Of a DNA stretch of 64,000 nucleotides, positions 28,945 to 37,355 are shown piece by piece. The translations under genes and the position numbers were made by a program. Source of the stretch: Indolivaga capnocytophagoides DSM 22835 (GTDB lineage Bacteria > Bacteroidota > Bacteroidia > Bacteroidales > Dysgonomonadaceae). The number at the start of each line of letters is the position of its first letter. Within the stretch, counting starts at the first letter, position 1. Under the pieces are notes generated by a model. The model did not search any database and was not told where the DNA came from. It saw only the letters and a list, made by a program, of their open reading frames with translations. Where the stretch lies: positions 1-64,000 of the forward strand of contig NZ_KE384529.1 in NCBI RefSeq assembly GCF_000426485.1, read 5' to 3'.

Positions 28945-28958
28945 TAGTAAAACTACTA
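28945..28958. promoter_or_regulatory. Candidate BlaI-type operator
   Basis: TAGTA-AAAC-TACTA is an inverted repeat 16 bp upstream of the repressor start. BlaI/MecI operators carry related TACTA/TAGTA half-sites (known from staphylococci). The minus strand upstream reads TATATTTACG, a near -7 box, so binding here would block transcription. Confidence 0.45.
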
Positions 28959-29007
28959 TTTTTTCGTAAATATATTAATAATAATCTCTTAAACAAGCAT
29001 TACATGC

Positions 29008-29922
29008 TTATTTTTTTAGTTTTCCGAGTAAATATTTTCTGGTAGGATAAATAGAAGTCAGAATTTTATAAGCTTCGTCTTTTTCTTCCGAATTAGCCTC
29101 GGTGTAAATGTCAAGCATTTCTGTAAATTTTGTATCACTCCAAAAAGACAATAAAACAGACGAAGGACGGGCTTGGTAAATGGATTGCAGATCAGAAACA
29201 GACTTAACTACACCAATACGTCCACGTACCGGATTATCTGCCATTTCATCTAAACCTTTGCGATGATAATTATACCATAAGGAATGAAAAGCCGAAGAAC
29301 TTTCCTCGGTCAACGCTAAAGCTAAGGCATATCTATTCCGGTCACTGCCGAATGTAGCCCATCCGATAGAACTGAGAGACTGTGATGAATGAGCAATAGA
29401 CATTGCTTTTTCGAAATAAGGTTTTCCTCCGTTCTTACTATATGAATCAAAGTCAAAGCCAAGTATTATATATGTATAAAAAGCAACCGTCGCAACCAAA
29501 TTATTGGTCAGATTATTTTCGGAGAATTCAAGACTTTCTCCTCTTATATATGAAAATTCCAACTCGGTATCTCTAAAGTTAAACATCGGAGTAATGTATG
29601 TAGAATTGTACACAGGACGGGAGCTCGAAATCTGTATCTCACCTTTATATACATTATCATCCGGATTAAACTGCTTAAGAGTAATTAATATTGTCCCTTG
29701 AATCAATTCATTAGTGTTAAATTTCGTATCAGTCCATTTACGCGCATTAACTAACTGAATCAAAGCGTCCTGCAACTGATCAAATACACTTTTGTCTGTT
29801 GTTTGTATCTGATCGCTGTTTATTGTAAGTTTTATATTTAACTCCTGCGCCGAAAGAGAATATACAGATATAAACAAAACAATCAATATCCAATATGCTT
29901 TCAACATTTTACATCTTTGCAT
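29008..29922 (-). CDS. porD: Type IX secretion protein PorD (DUF4835)
   Basis: 304 residues from ATG 29922, or 299 from ATG 29907 (MLKAYWILIVLF), which gives a more standard signal peptide ending SLSAQE. The mature protein begins with LNIKLTINSDQIQTTDKSVF and matches the DUF4835 family, annotated as PorD. It is a periplasmic or outer-membrane-associated T9SS component of poorly known role. porE lies upstream on the same strand with a 95-bp gap filled by a family-1 repeat. The porE-porD pairing supports a T9SS function here. Confidence 0.78.
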   Translation of the reverse strand: MQRCKMLKAYWILIVLFISVYSLSAQELNIKLTINSDQIQTTDKSVFDQLQDALIQLVNARKWTDTKFNTNELIQGTILITLKQFNPDDNVYKGEIQISSSRPVYNSTYITPMFNFRDTELEFSYIRGESLEFSENNLTNNLVATVAFYTYIILGFDFDSYSKNGGKPYFEKAMSIAHSSQSLSSIGWATFGSDRNRYALALALTEESSSAFHSLWYNYHRKGLDEMADNPVRGRIGVVKSVSDLQSIYQARPSSVLLSFWSDTKFTEMLDIYTEANSEEKDEAYKILTSIYPTRKYLLGKLKK

Positions 29923-29938
29923 AATATTAAGTAAATGA

Positions 29939-30020
29939 AAGTATTTAATGACACATTTTCAATTCATAACAGATTCATGTTATTACACTTACCAAAGCAA
30001 CAAACAGGTCTGTGATCTTA
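29939..30020 (-). repeat. Family-1 dispersed repeat, copy G
   Basis: Minus-strand orientation: head TTAAGATCACAGACCT, then TTGCTTTGGTAAGTGTAATA, a hairpin ATAACA/TGTTAT, and tail GTGTCATTAAATACTT. The first TAA is the stop codon of porE (30018-30020) and the tail ends 17 bp before the porD ATG at 29922, so it spans the whole intergenic gap. Confidence 0.85.
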
Positions 30021-32009
30021 ATGCAACTTATAGGTAGTGGATAATACTTTAAATTCTGTCCTCCTATTTATCTGATCAGCAATTTCCTGCTGTTCGGAGG
30101 GTAATCCCAGAATAAATTGTTCAGTCAAAATATCCCCTTCTTTCAAAAAATCGTACTTCTTGACGATCCCCCTTGTCACAACTTTGGGTTTAGTTTTTCC
30201 ATATCCAGCCACAGTCAACCGTTCTTTATCAATACGATGTGCGATCAGGTAATCAACAACCGATTGCGCCCGATTGTGCGAGAGACGTTGATTATATGCA
30301 TCTGATCCCTTACGATCTGTATGGGCTGATAACTCAATCGTAACATTTGGATTTAACTCAAGTAAAGCAATCAGGTCGTCCAGTTCCTTTTTAGATTCAT
30401 CCCTGAGGGCAGCTTTATCAAAGTCATAAAATATATTCTCCAAAACCGCCGGTTTATTAATCGAATACAGCACAAAATCGACATAATAGAGCGAATCCTT
30501 TTCTTCGTTTACTGTTCTCAAATCCATCTTTGCATTCAAATATCCATCGGCGCTGGCCAGTAATACGTAATTAACACCCCTGTTAACATGAAAACGATAA
30601 GTACCATTTGGTTTTCCGTTAAATTTCTCATTAGTTCCGTCATTTCCCACAACCCTGATGGTTGCATTCGGGATAAATTCATCATCTTTATCTACAATAT
30701 ATCCCTCTAACGAAACCTTGACCACCGGATATTCAAAAGAGTAAATATGATCGGCACCTCTGGCCTCTCCCCGATTGGAACTAAAAAAACCAGACTCCGT
30801 ATCTTTATAAAATGTAACCCCAAAATCATCTCCTTGCGAATTTATAGGAACTCCCATATTTTCGACAGTCCATCGTTTCGCTCTTTTATCAAAGTTTGCC
30901 TTAAATATATCCAAACCTCCTAACCCGGGATGTCCATCTGATGAAAAATACAGAGTAGAATCATTTCGCACATAAGGAAACATCTCGTCTCCTGCTGTAT
31001 TAATATCAGGGCCTAGATTTTCGATATAACTAACGTCTTCACCAAACATAGATGCCCGCCAAATATCCTTACCTCCATATCCGCCGGGCATATCCGAGAC
31101 AAAGAACAACGAATAACCATCGGGACTCAATGCCGGATGAGCATACATATATGATGAATCCGAAGGAAAGGCGAGCCTTTCCCCCTTTCCCCATGAACCG
31201 TCTGCCCTTCTCGATTTATAAATTGCAGCATTCGACGAGAATTCTGATCCGTCATCACTGAATGTATAATACATCATATTACCACTAGCCGAAAAAGTAG
31301 GAGTCCCTTCATCCTTCTCTGTATTCACTGCTCCGGCAGTTTCAGGCTTCATCCATTTGCCTGTTTCATCTTTACGAGTTACAAATATATCATTATTGTA
31401 CCCTCCGGTTATCGCACTTTTTATTTCTCCTTGTACATCATCCCTGTTTGTGGTGATATACATAATATCGTATTCGGGAGGTAAAAGCATAGGGGAAAAT
31501 TCACTTCTACGTGAGTTAAAGATATCCATTTTCCGAACTATATATTTCGTTGGATTATCCTTTATCCCGGCCGCTGACGTCGCACCATCTAGGCCATTAA
31601 GGGCAAACTGATTCTGAGGATAAGATTCGAGGAATATTTTATATTGATCCACAGCCTGTTTATAACTACCTGCTTTGTGCAATGTTCGTGCATATTGAAG
31701 CCGTATCAAAGTATCAGCTTGATTATATCTCAAAGCATTTACATATGCAGCATTTGCCGATACTACATTATTAGACAAACGATAACTTTCGGCTAACCTG
31801 AAAGCAACCGTACCTCGAAGATCTTTATTTTTGGGCGGTATTTTACGATAAATCTTGCGATACATATTTGCCGCTTCGAAATACTCCCCATTCTTAAATC
31901 GTCGGTCTGCATCACTAAGCTTAACCTGTTTACATGAAAAGGAGAATATACCGACAACGGTCAATAAAAATATAGATGAGTAAATTTTAAATTTCGACAT
32001 TGATTCCAT
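30018..32009 (-). CDS. porE: PorE-like OmpA-family T9SS lipoprotein
   Basis: 663 residues. A lipoprotein signal ends at the Cys of FSFSCKQ; starts at 32009 or at the ATG three codons on (32000) both fit. Domains in order: tetratricopeptide repeats (about 28-150), a PD40-type beta-propeller (about 165-420, with repeats such as ALSPDGYSLFFVSD and LYFSSDGHPGLGGLDIF), a carboxypeptidase-regulatory-like domain from about 426, and an OmpA-type peptidoglycan-binding domain from about 525 (FYDFDKAAL, ELSAHTDRKGSDAYN). This order is that of Porphyromonas PorE, which anchors T9SS to peptidoglycan. porD follows. Confidence 0.85.
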   Translation of the reverse strand: MESMSKFKIYSSIFLLTVVGIFSFSCKQVKLSDADRRFKNGEYFEAANMYRKIYRKIPPKNKDLRGTVAFRLAESYRLSNNVVSANAAYVNALRYNQADTLIRLQYARTLHKAGSYKQAVDQYKIFLESYPQNQFALNGLDGATSAAGIKDNPTKYIVRKMDIFNSRRSEFSPMLLPPEYDIMYITTNRDDVQGEIKSAITGGYNNDIFVTRKDETGKWMKPETAGAVNTEKDEGTPTFSASGNMMYYTFSDDGSEFSSNAAIYKSRRADGSWGKGERLAFPSDSSYMYAHPALSPDGYSLFFVSDMPGGYGGKDIWRASMFGEDVSYIENLGPDINTAGDEMFPYVRNDSTLYFSSDGHPGLGGLDIFKANFDKRAKRWTVENMGVPINSQGDDFGVTFYKDTESGFFSSNRGEARGADHIYSFEYPVVKVSLEGYIVDKDDEFIPNATIRVVGNDGTNEKFNGKPNGTYRFHVNRGVNYVLLASADGYLNAKMDLRTVNEEKDSLYYVDFVLYSINKPAVLENIFYDFDKAALRDESKKELDDLIALLELNPNVTIELSAHTDRKGSDAYNQRLSHNRAQSVVDYLIAHRIDKERLTVAGYGKTKPKVVTRGIVKKYDFLKEGDILTEQFILGLPSEQQEIADQINRRTEFKVLSTTYKLH

Positions 32010-32102
32010 TTAAGACCTTCGGCCGATTTATTACTATATAGTAATCCATACCCCTCAAGCGCAGACTAATGTTATCCGGCACTTTCTTTTTTACATAAAA
32101 CA

Positions 32103-32110
32103 CAAAGGTA
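32103..32110 (-). promoter_or_regulatory. Candidate -7 box for porE
   Basis: Minus strand TACCTTTG, a perfect TAnnTTTG match, 93 bp upstream of the porE ATG at 32009. The leader between them contains a family-1-like word (ATTTATTACT near 32030) and an AAGACCTTCGGCC stretch. Confidence 0.5.
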
Positions 32111-32195
32111 AAAATATAAGTTAAACAGAACATCCGTTTTATAATTTTTCAATACCCGATATTCATTAACAGTTTTTAAAATTCACATTATTATT

Positions 32196-32203
32196 TATCT
32201 TTG
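32196..32203 (+). promoter_or_regulatory. Candidate -7 box for the first small lipoprotein gene
   Basis: TATCTTTG, a perfect match, 18 bp upstream of ATG 32222. A GTTTTT run 19-24 bp further upstream may be a weak -33 element. Confidence 0.55.
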
Positions 32204-32221
32204 TAGAAAATAGAATTGAAC

Positions 32222-32683
32222 ATGAACAAACATTTCTTTGGATGCATACTCGCAGCAGTATGCCTGGTTGCATCTTGCAAACCAAAGGAGCAAAACAATT
32301 TTGCGGAAGTTATAAAAATTGTAGACGAAACTGAGGTTATAGTCAATACTTATGACAGTACTGTTTCGATTGCTCTGATAAATAAAAAGATAGATTTCAT
32401 TAATGTACTAGCAAAAGGAGCTACAGACTCGACAAATCTAAAATTAAACGATCTTAAAAATCTTAAGATCTACCCACCTAATGAAGAATTAAGATCAAGC
32501 TCGATTAATTATATAAAATCCCTTCAAAAACTCATCAGTGCAGAAAGCCAATATGCCCTGATAACAGATACAACAGACATAGCTGCTGCAAAACAAATGG
32601 ATGCGAACGTATTGAAGGAAATAAACGCCATGGAGCAAATGCGTTACAAATACAGGCTGGCTATCAAAGAATCATCAAAATAA
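32222..32683 (+). CDS. Small helical lipoprotein of unknown function (first of a pair)
   Basis: The frame opens on TTG at 32216, but ATG 32222 (MNKHFFGCILAA) follows a perfect promoter box and gives a clean lipoprotein signal ending LVASC; 153 residues. The mature part is mostly helical, with no recognised enzymatic motif. Its region YIKSLQKLISAESQYALI lines up with YMESLISYTKTLTEEYSK of the next gene, so the two seem to be diverged duplicates. Probably an outer-membrane or periplasmic lipoprotein. Confidence 0.75.
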   Translation: MNKHFFGCILAAVCLVASCKPKEQNNFAEVIKIVDETEVIVNTYDSTVSIALINKKIDFINVLAKGATDSTNLKLNDLKNLKIYPPNEELRSSSINYIKSLQKLISAESQYALITDTTDIAAAKQMDANVLKEINAMEQMRYKYRLAIKESSK

Positions 32684-32707
32684 AAACATCAGCATAACTG
32701 TAACCCG

Positions 32708-32750
32708 TTATTATTTAATTTATTATTATTTAATTTATTATTATTTATTA
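32708..32750. repeat. Short tandem repeat, 15-bp unit
   Basis: TTATTATTTAATTTA is repeated exactly twice, and a third partial copy (TTATTATTTATTA) follows. It lies in the gap between the two lipoprotein genes, 29 bp upstream of the second ATG. Its copy number could vary and alter expression of the second gene. Confidence 0.8.
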
Positions 32751-32778
32751 CTACAAAGTATTCAAAAACAACACCAAA

Positions 32779-33276
32779 ATGAAAAAAAATGTATTGTTCT
32801 TATTAAGCCTGTTAACAATTATAATTTCTTTATCTTCTTGTGGGGGGATAGATCCTGTCAAATACAACGACAACTTAGTAAGCTACTCCGACATAGCAGG
32901 CGACCGGATTATGGGTCTCAATGACAAAATCGATGGCATAGAAGATCTAGAGAATTACACCGACAGCATTAAAGTTCTAGGAGAAAACACTATAGATAGC
33001 TTGAAATCCGATTTAAATAAAATTTCGCTGATGGAACCTGCAAAAGGCAGCGAAGATTTTAAGGCTGCAACAATAGCATATATGGAATCTCTGATCAGTT
33101 ATACAAAAACTCTGACCGAAGAATATTCAAAAGTTAGTGAAGAAACCTCTGATGAAGATTACAATAATATAGATAAACTTATCGACGAAAGTTTCGATAC
33201 CAGTATGAAAAAATTAGAGGCAATGCAGGCTGCTCAAAAATCATTTGCAAAGGCTAACAATTTTATATTGAAATAA
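32779..33276 (+). CDS. Small helical lipoprotein of unknown function (second of a pair)
   Basis: 165 residues. Lipoprotein signal MKKNVLFLLSLLTIIISLSSC, with the acylated Cys followed by GG. The mature protein is rich in Asp, Ser and Lys and predicted to be helical (about 40-160). It resembles the preceding lipoprotein in its central YMESLISYTKTL segment and in length. No known family motif is seen. The pair may form a small envelope module. Confidence 0.75.
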   Translation: MKKNVLFLLSLLTIIISLSSCGGIDPVKYNDNLVSYSDIAGDRIMGLNDKIDGIEDLENYTDSIKVLGENTIDSLKSDLNKISLMEPAKGSEDFKAATIAYMESLISYTKTLTEEYSKVSEETSDEDYNNIDKLIDESFDTSMKKLEAMQAAQKSFAKANNFILK

Positions 33277-33310
33277 AACTCATTAGACACATTCATTTAT
33301 TTAATATAAG

Positions 33311-33318
33311 TATCTTTG
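33311..33318 (+). promoter_or_regulatory. TATCTTTG box directly before a hairpin
   Basis: A perfect TAnnTTTG match whose last base abuts the left arm of the hairpin at 33319. It may drive the HD-domain gene at 33448, in which case the hairpin sits at the very 5' end of the transcript, or it may be fortuitous. Confidence 0.4.
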
Positions 33319-33350
33319 AACACAGATCGGCACTCCGGTCTGTGTTTTTG
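33319..33350 (+). terminator. Intrinsic terminator / leader hairpin
   Basis: AACACAGATCGG pairs with CCGGTCTGTGTT across a CACT loop (one G-T wobble), followed by TTTG. It is 42 bp after the second lipoprotein gene and is its probable terminator, but it also begins one base after a -7 box. Confidence 0.75.
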
Positions 33351-33447
33351 TCAACTTATAGAAAAAGCTTAACAACATATTGCAGAGAATATATTGTTAT
33401 ACAGGCTAATCAATAAACAATTACTAAAATTTTAATTTAATTGCTTT

Positions 33448-34665
33448 GTGTCAAAAAACAAACATGTAATAAATGATCCTGTATTTGGATTTATCACTAT
33501 ACCTAATGATTTTATAAACCAGATCATCAAACATCCTTTTGTACAACGTCTGAACCGTATAAAGCAATTAGGTATGGCTTCATTCGCATATCCGGGTGCA
33601 CAGCATACCCGATTTCATCACACTCTGGGGGCAATGCATTTGATGCAGCAGGTTATAACCAACCTAAAAACAAAAGGTAATAACATATCAGACGACGAAA
33701 CAAACGGTGCTCTTGCCTGTATACTTCTACACGATGTGGGTCACGGTCCTTTTTCGCATGTACTCGAACATACTATAGTTGAAGGTATACATCACGAAGA
33801 AATATCATTAAAGATAATGGAACGCCTCAACAATGAACTAGGCGGAAAATTAGATATATGCATAAGTATATTCAAGAACGAGTATCACAAACGATTTTTG
33901 CATGAACTTGTCAGCGGACAACTAGATGTAGATAGGCTGGATTATCTTCGCCGCGATTGTTTTTTCACGGGAGTAAATGAAGGAAATATAGGTTCGGAAC
34001 GTATTATCCAGATACTTGATGTCAGAAATAACAAATTGGTTGTTGAAGCGAAAGGTATTTATTCTATCGAAAACTTCCTGCTATCACGCAGGTTGATGTA
34101 CTGGCAGGTATATCATCACAAGACTGCAATATCAGCAGAAATAACGCTTATCAATGCTCTAAAACGAGCAAAAGAATTAGTTAATAAAGGTGTTGAATTA
34201 TTTACACCACCTGCACTTAATTTTTTTCTGAAGAACAATGTTACTCGTGAAAATTTCAATGGAGAAGCTGTTGACCTATTCATACAATTAGACGATTCTG
34301 ATATTTGGTGTGCTCTTAAAGAATGGACAAATTCGGATGACATGATATTGTCAACATTAAGCAATGCATTTGTAAACCGCAATTTATTCAAAATAGAGAT
34401 ACACACAGAACCAATAAATGATACACTTGTTGATAAGTATATATCCCGATATACTGAGAAATGGAATTTAAGCAACCATGAAGCAAAGTATTTTTTTGCA
34501 AAAAGAACTGTTTCAACAGATGTATATAACGAAAACGGCAATAGTATAGATATACTCTTCAATGACGACAGGGTAGAAGATATTGCAACCATATCAGATC
34601 TGCTGAATGTTCAGTTATTGTCTAAAAAAGCCGAAAAGTATTACTTTGCCTATTTGGATATATAA
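33448..34665 (+). CDS. HD-domain phosphohydrolase
   Basis: 405 residues with a GTG start (MSKNKHVINDPVFGFITIP); the first in-frame ATG is far inside the HD domain. Metal site: HTRFHHTLGAMHLM and LLHDVGHGPFSHVLEH (HD dyad), with a further Asp in VDRLDYLRRDC. This is the YdhJ/SAMHD1-like HD family, many of which hydrolyse dNTPs or other nucleotides; the substrate is not known here. A family-1-like repeat begins at its TAA stop. recR follows 87 bp later. Confidence 0.85.
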   Translation: MSKNKHVINDPVFGFITIPNDFINQIIKHPFVQRLNRIKQLGMASFAYPGAQHTRFHHTLGAMHLMQQVITNLKTKGNNISDDETNGALACILLHDVGHGPFSHVLEHTIVEGIHHEEISLKIMERLNNELGGKLDICISIFKNEYHKRFLHELVSGQLDVDRLDYLRRDCFFTGVNEGNIGSERIIQILDVRNNKLVVEAKGIYSIENFLLSRRLMYWQVYHHKTAISAEITLINALKRAKELVNKGVELFTPPALNFFLKNNVTRENFNGEAVDLFIQLDDSDIWCALKEWTNSDDMILSTLSNAFVNRNLFKIEIHTEPINDTLVDKYISRYTEKWNLSNHEAKYFFAKRTVSTDVYNENGNSIDILFNDDRVEDIATISDLLNVQLLSKKAEKYYFAYLDI

Positions 34666-34707
34666 AAAAGGTTTGAGGTCTTTCTCTTACCAAGTTAAAT
34701 ATTTAAT
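34664..34707 (+). repeat. Degenerate family-1 repeat (copy J)
   Basis: Starts at the TAA stop of the HD gene: AAAAAAGGTTTGAGGTCTTT, then CTTACCAAGTTAAATATTTAAT. Only pieces of the head and tail survive. It ends 46 bp before recR. Confidence 0.5.
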
Positions 34708-34752
34708 CCAAAATAAATTACATAACAAAAAGAAACAATATATTTATCATTC

Positions 34753-35376
34753 ATGATACAAAAATACCCTTCGGTTCTTTTAGAAAGTGCCGTAAATGAA
34801 TTTGCCAAATTACCGGGAGTCGGACGAAAAACCGCACTTCGTCTGGTTTTACATATGCTACGTCAGGATGAAAAAAATGTAGAAGCGTTTTCTTCTGCCA
34901 TATTAACTCTGAAAAGAGATGTCAAGTATTGCAAATCGTGCTATAACATATCCGATGAAGACATTTGTCCTATATGTGCTAATCCGGGGAGAGATAAATC
35001 GACCGTATGTGTGGTAGAAAATATAAAAGAAGTGATGGCGATTGAGAACACCTCACAATTCAGAGGATTATACCATGTTCTGGGTGGAATTATATCTCCT
35101 ATTGACGGAATAGGACCTAACGACCTTCAAATAGATACTTTGGTCGAACGGGTAGCCCAAGGCGGCATCAATGAAATCATCCTGGCACTAAGTACCACGA
35201 TGGAAGGGGATACCACCAACTTCTACATTTATAAGAAGCTGGCACCTTATAATGTCAAAATATCAATGATCGCCCGAGGTATTTCAATCGGGGATGAAAT
35301 CGAATACGCCGATGAAGTAACTTTAGGCAGATCTATCATAAACAGAACTCTATTTAATGAATCCTTTAACCTGTAA
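34753..35376 (+). CDS. recR: Recombination mediator RecR
   Basis: 207 residues, normal length. Helix-hairpin-helix ([18 protein letters not shown]), a four-Cys zinc finger ([16 protein letters not shown]) and a Toprim domain starting [15 protein letters not shown]. RecR works with RecO or RecF to load RecA on gapped DNA. It starts a close-packed run: the next gene begins 3 bp after its stop. Confidence 0.95.
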   Translation: MIQKYPSVLLESAVNEFAKLPGVGRKTALRLVLHMLRQDEKNVEAFSSAILTLKRDVKYCKSCYNISDEDICPICANPGRDKSTVCVVENIKEVMAIENTSQFRGLYHVLGGIISPIDGIGPNDLQIDTLVERVAQGGINEIILALSTTMEGDTTNFYIYKKLAPYNVKISMIARGISIGDEIEYADEVTLGRSIINRTLFNESFNL

Positions 35377-35379
35377 CCC

Positions 35380-35808
35380 ATGCTTGATAAAACATACCGA
35401 AATTTAAGGCTCTCGTATTTTTTAAGTATTGCAGTTATTCTTATCGCTTTCGTTTTTGATGTACTGTATACAACGAAGTACATAGTTCCTTCCGAATCTG
35501 TGATATTAGAGCGTTGGGCTATAATCATTACATTAGGCGGAATTTACGGAATACTGAAAATGCTGCACCCGAAGTTAAAAAAAGAAGACAAACCAACTAC
35601 CGAAATTGCTCTAAAAAAATATGTTACAAAATATTACACCAGACACGCAGCTTTAGTTGTACTTTGTGTATTTAATATGTCATGCCTGATTATTACGGGT
35701 TTGAAAAATTTTACGTTTTTGACTATCATTACTATATTTGCATTCTTCTTATGTATACCGAATAAAAAGCATTTAGAAGAAGAAACTAAAATTATAGACG
35801 AAGTATGA
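35380..35808 (+). CDS. Small membrane protein of unknown function
   Basis: 142 residues with four probable membrane helices in two pairs: LSYFLSIAVILIAFVFDVLY and a segment near WAIIITLGGIYGILKML, then AALVVLCVFNMSCLIITGL and FLTIITIFAFFLCIP, separated by a Lys-rich loop. No family motif recognised. It starts 3 bp after recR and its TGA overlaps the next gene's ATG (ATGA), so it is likely translated with its neighbours. Confidence 0.75.
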   Translation: MLDKTYRNLRLSYFLSIAVILIAFVFDVLYTTKYIVPSESVILERWAIIITLGGIYGILKMLHPKLKKEDKPTTEIALKKYVTKYYTRHAALVVLCVFNMSCLIITGLKNFTFLTIITIFAFFLCIPNKKHLEEETKIIDEV

Positions 35809-36260
35809 TTATAGCTGTAGACTTTGATGGAACAATCGTAGAACATGAATACCCTAAAATAGGACGTCCTATACCATTTGCTATAGATACATTATTAAGC
35901 CTGCAAAAAGACGGACATATTTTAATTCTTTGGACAGTACGCGATGGGGACTTATTACAAGAAGCCATTGATTATTGTTCCAAAAGAGGGCTGACATTTT
36001 ATGCCGCCAACAAAAATTATCCGGAAGAAGACCCGGCAAAAGCATCCAGAAAACTGACTGCCGATTTGTTCATTGACGATCGCAATGTTGGAGGGCTTCC
36101 CGACTGGGGTGTGATCTATAATGCGGTAAGAGCTGCCGAAAAAGGTGAATATTCTTTCGAAAAAATAATGATGTCCGCCGGAGAGAATATGCAACGATCA
36201 AGACGCAAAAAGAATTTCTTTATCCGTCTGGGTGAAATGTTTGAAAGGGACGGATACTAA
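35805..36260 (+). CDS. HAD-like hydrolase (BT0820 type)
   Basis: 151 residues. MIIAVDFDGTIVEHEYP carries the HAD nucleophile Asp6 and Asp8; ILWTVRDG is motif II (Thr) and FIDDRNVGGLPDW is motif IV with its acidic pair. There is no cap domain. Proteins of this small class are putative phosphatases of unknown substrate. Overlaps the previous gene by 4 bp (ATGA). Confidence 0.8.
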   Translation: MIIAVDFDGTIVEHEYPKIGRPIPFAIDTLLSLQKDGHILILWTVRDGDLLQEAIDYCSKRGLTFYAANKNYPEEDPAKASRKLTADLFIDDRNVGGLPDWGVIYNAVRAAEKGEYSFEKIMMSAGENMQRSRRKKNFFIRLGEMFERDGY

Positions 36261-36314
36261 GGTTCTGGCTTCTTGAAATTAGCTGCAGTATCAGTAAGAC
36301 CTGATATTTCAAAG

Positions 36315-37355
36315 ATGAAACTATCCATAATTATAGTCAATTATAATGTTAAGTATTTTTTGGAGCAATGCTTGAATTCGATTTTTGCGTCCATTACTGA
36401 TTTTGACTATGAAATCATTATAGTTGATAATAATTCTTCCGATCACTCAATACCCTATCTTCAATCACGGTTCAGCCAAACTAATCTCCACTACATTATC
36501 AATGACAATAATCCGGGATTTGGAAAAGCTAACAATCAGGCAATAAGACAAGCTAAAGGAGAATATCTGTTAATACTCAATCCTGATACTGTATTAGGTG
36601 AACATGTTTTACTAAATGTGATTCGTTTTCTCGATCAGAATCCTCAAGCCGGAGCGGTAGGAGTAAAAATGATTAACGGATACGGACAGTTTCTAGCAGA
36701 ATCAAAAAGAAGTGTCCCCTCCCCTTGGGTCTCCTTCTGCAGATTATCGGGATTACAGGCGGTGTTCCCAAAGTCACGGATATTCGGTAAGTACAACCTA
36801 CTTTATCTAAACAAAGACTCTATAAATGAGGTTCCCGTTTTAGCAGGGGCTTTTATGATGATCCGTCATTGTGCCATCAACCAGACAGAAGCTTTTGATG
36901 AAGATTTTTTTATGTATGGCGAAGATATAGATCTCTCATTCCGTATAGAACAGACCGGATATAAAAACTATTATCTTCCAGAAAAAATTATTCATTACAA
37001 AGGAGAAAGCACTGATAAAAACAACCTCAAATACATAAAAGCATTCTATGAGGCTATGCTTATATTTTATAAAAAGCATTACACTGATTCTAATAGACTT
37101 TTATACTCATTGATTTGTGCTTCAGTTAAATTAAAATTATATTTTTCCGGCAAGAAAAAAACGCTTGGTAAACATATGCCTGAAAAAAAGACATATACTT
37201 TCGATTCGTCACAAACGTCATTCGAAAATATTATTGAAGAAATGGAGAAGCACAGTTCCGAAAACACTCGTTTTTTAATATATTCGCCCCGGACAGATAT
37301 TACAATAGGTACAAAAACAATAATACATTCTTCAAATAATGTATCTCGAAAATGA
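36315..37355 (+). CDS. GT2 glycosyltransferase, rhamnosyltransferase-like
   Basis: The frame opens on TTG at 36273, but ATG 36315 (MKLSIIIVNYNVKYFLEQC) matches the family start; 346 residues. DNNSSDHS, LILNPDTVL (metal site) and DEDFFMYGEDIDLSFRI are those of WcaA/RfbF-like GT2 enzymes that extend envelope polysaccharides. The C-terminus extends about 90 residues past the GT domain and overlaps the next gene by 17 bp. Donor and acceptor unknown. Confidence 0.85.
   Translation: MKLSIIIVNYNVKYFLEQCLNSIFASITDFDYEIIIVDNNSSDHSIPYLQSRFSQTNLHYIINDNNPGFGKANNQAIRQAKGEYLLILNPDTVLGEHVLLNVIRFLDQNPQAGAVGVKMINGYGQFLAESKRSVPSPWVSFCRLSGLQAVFPKSRIFGKYNLLYLNKDSINEVPVLAGAFMMIRHCAINQTEAFDEDFFMYGEDIDLSFRIEQTGYKNYYLPEKIIHYKGESTDKNNLKYIKAFYEAMLIFYKKHYTDSNRLLYSLICASVKLKLYFSGKKKTLGKHMPEKKTYTFDSSQTSFENIIEEMEKHSSENTRFLIYSPRTDITIGTKTIIHSSNNVSRK

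Noticed and set aside
32708-32750. Possible CRISPR-like or origin repeats
   Set aside because: The units are contiguous 15-mers with no spacers and pure A/T; too few for an array and no cas or dnaA context.
34116-34592. 158-codon minus-strand open frame inside the HD-domain gene
   Set aside because: Antisense shadow of a well-supported gene; no ribosome site or promoter.
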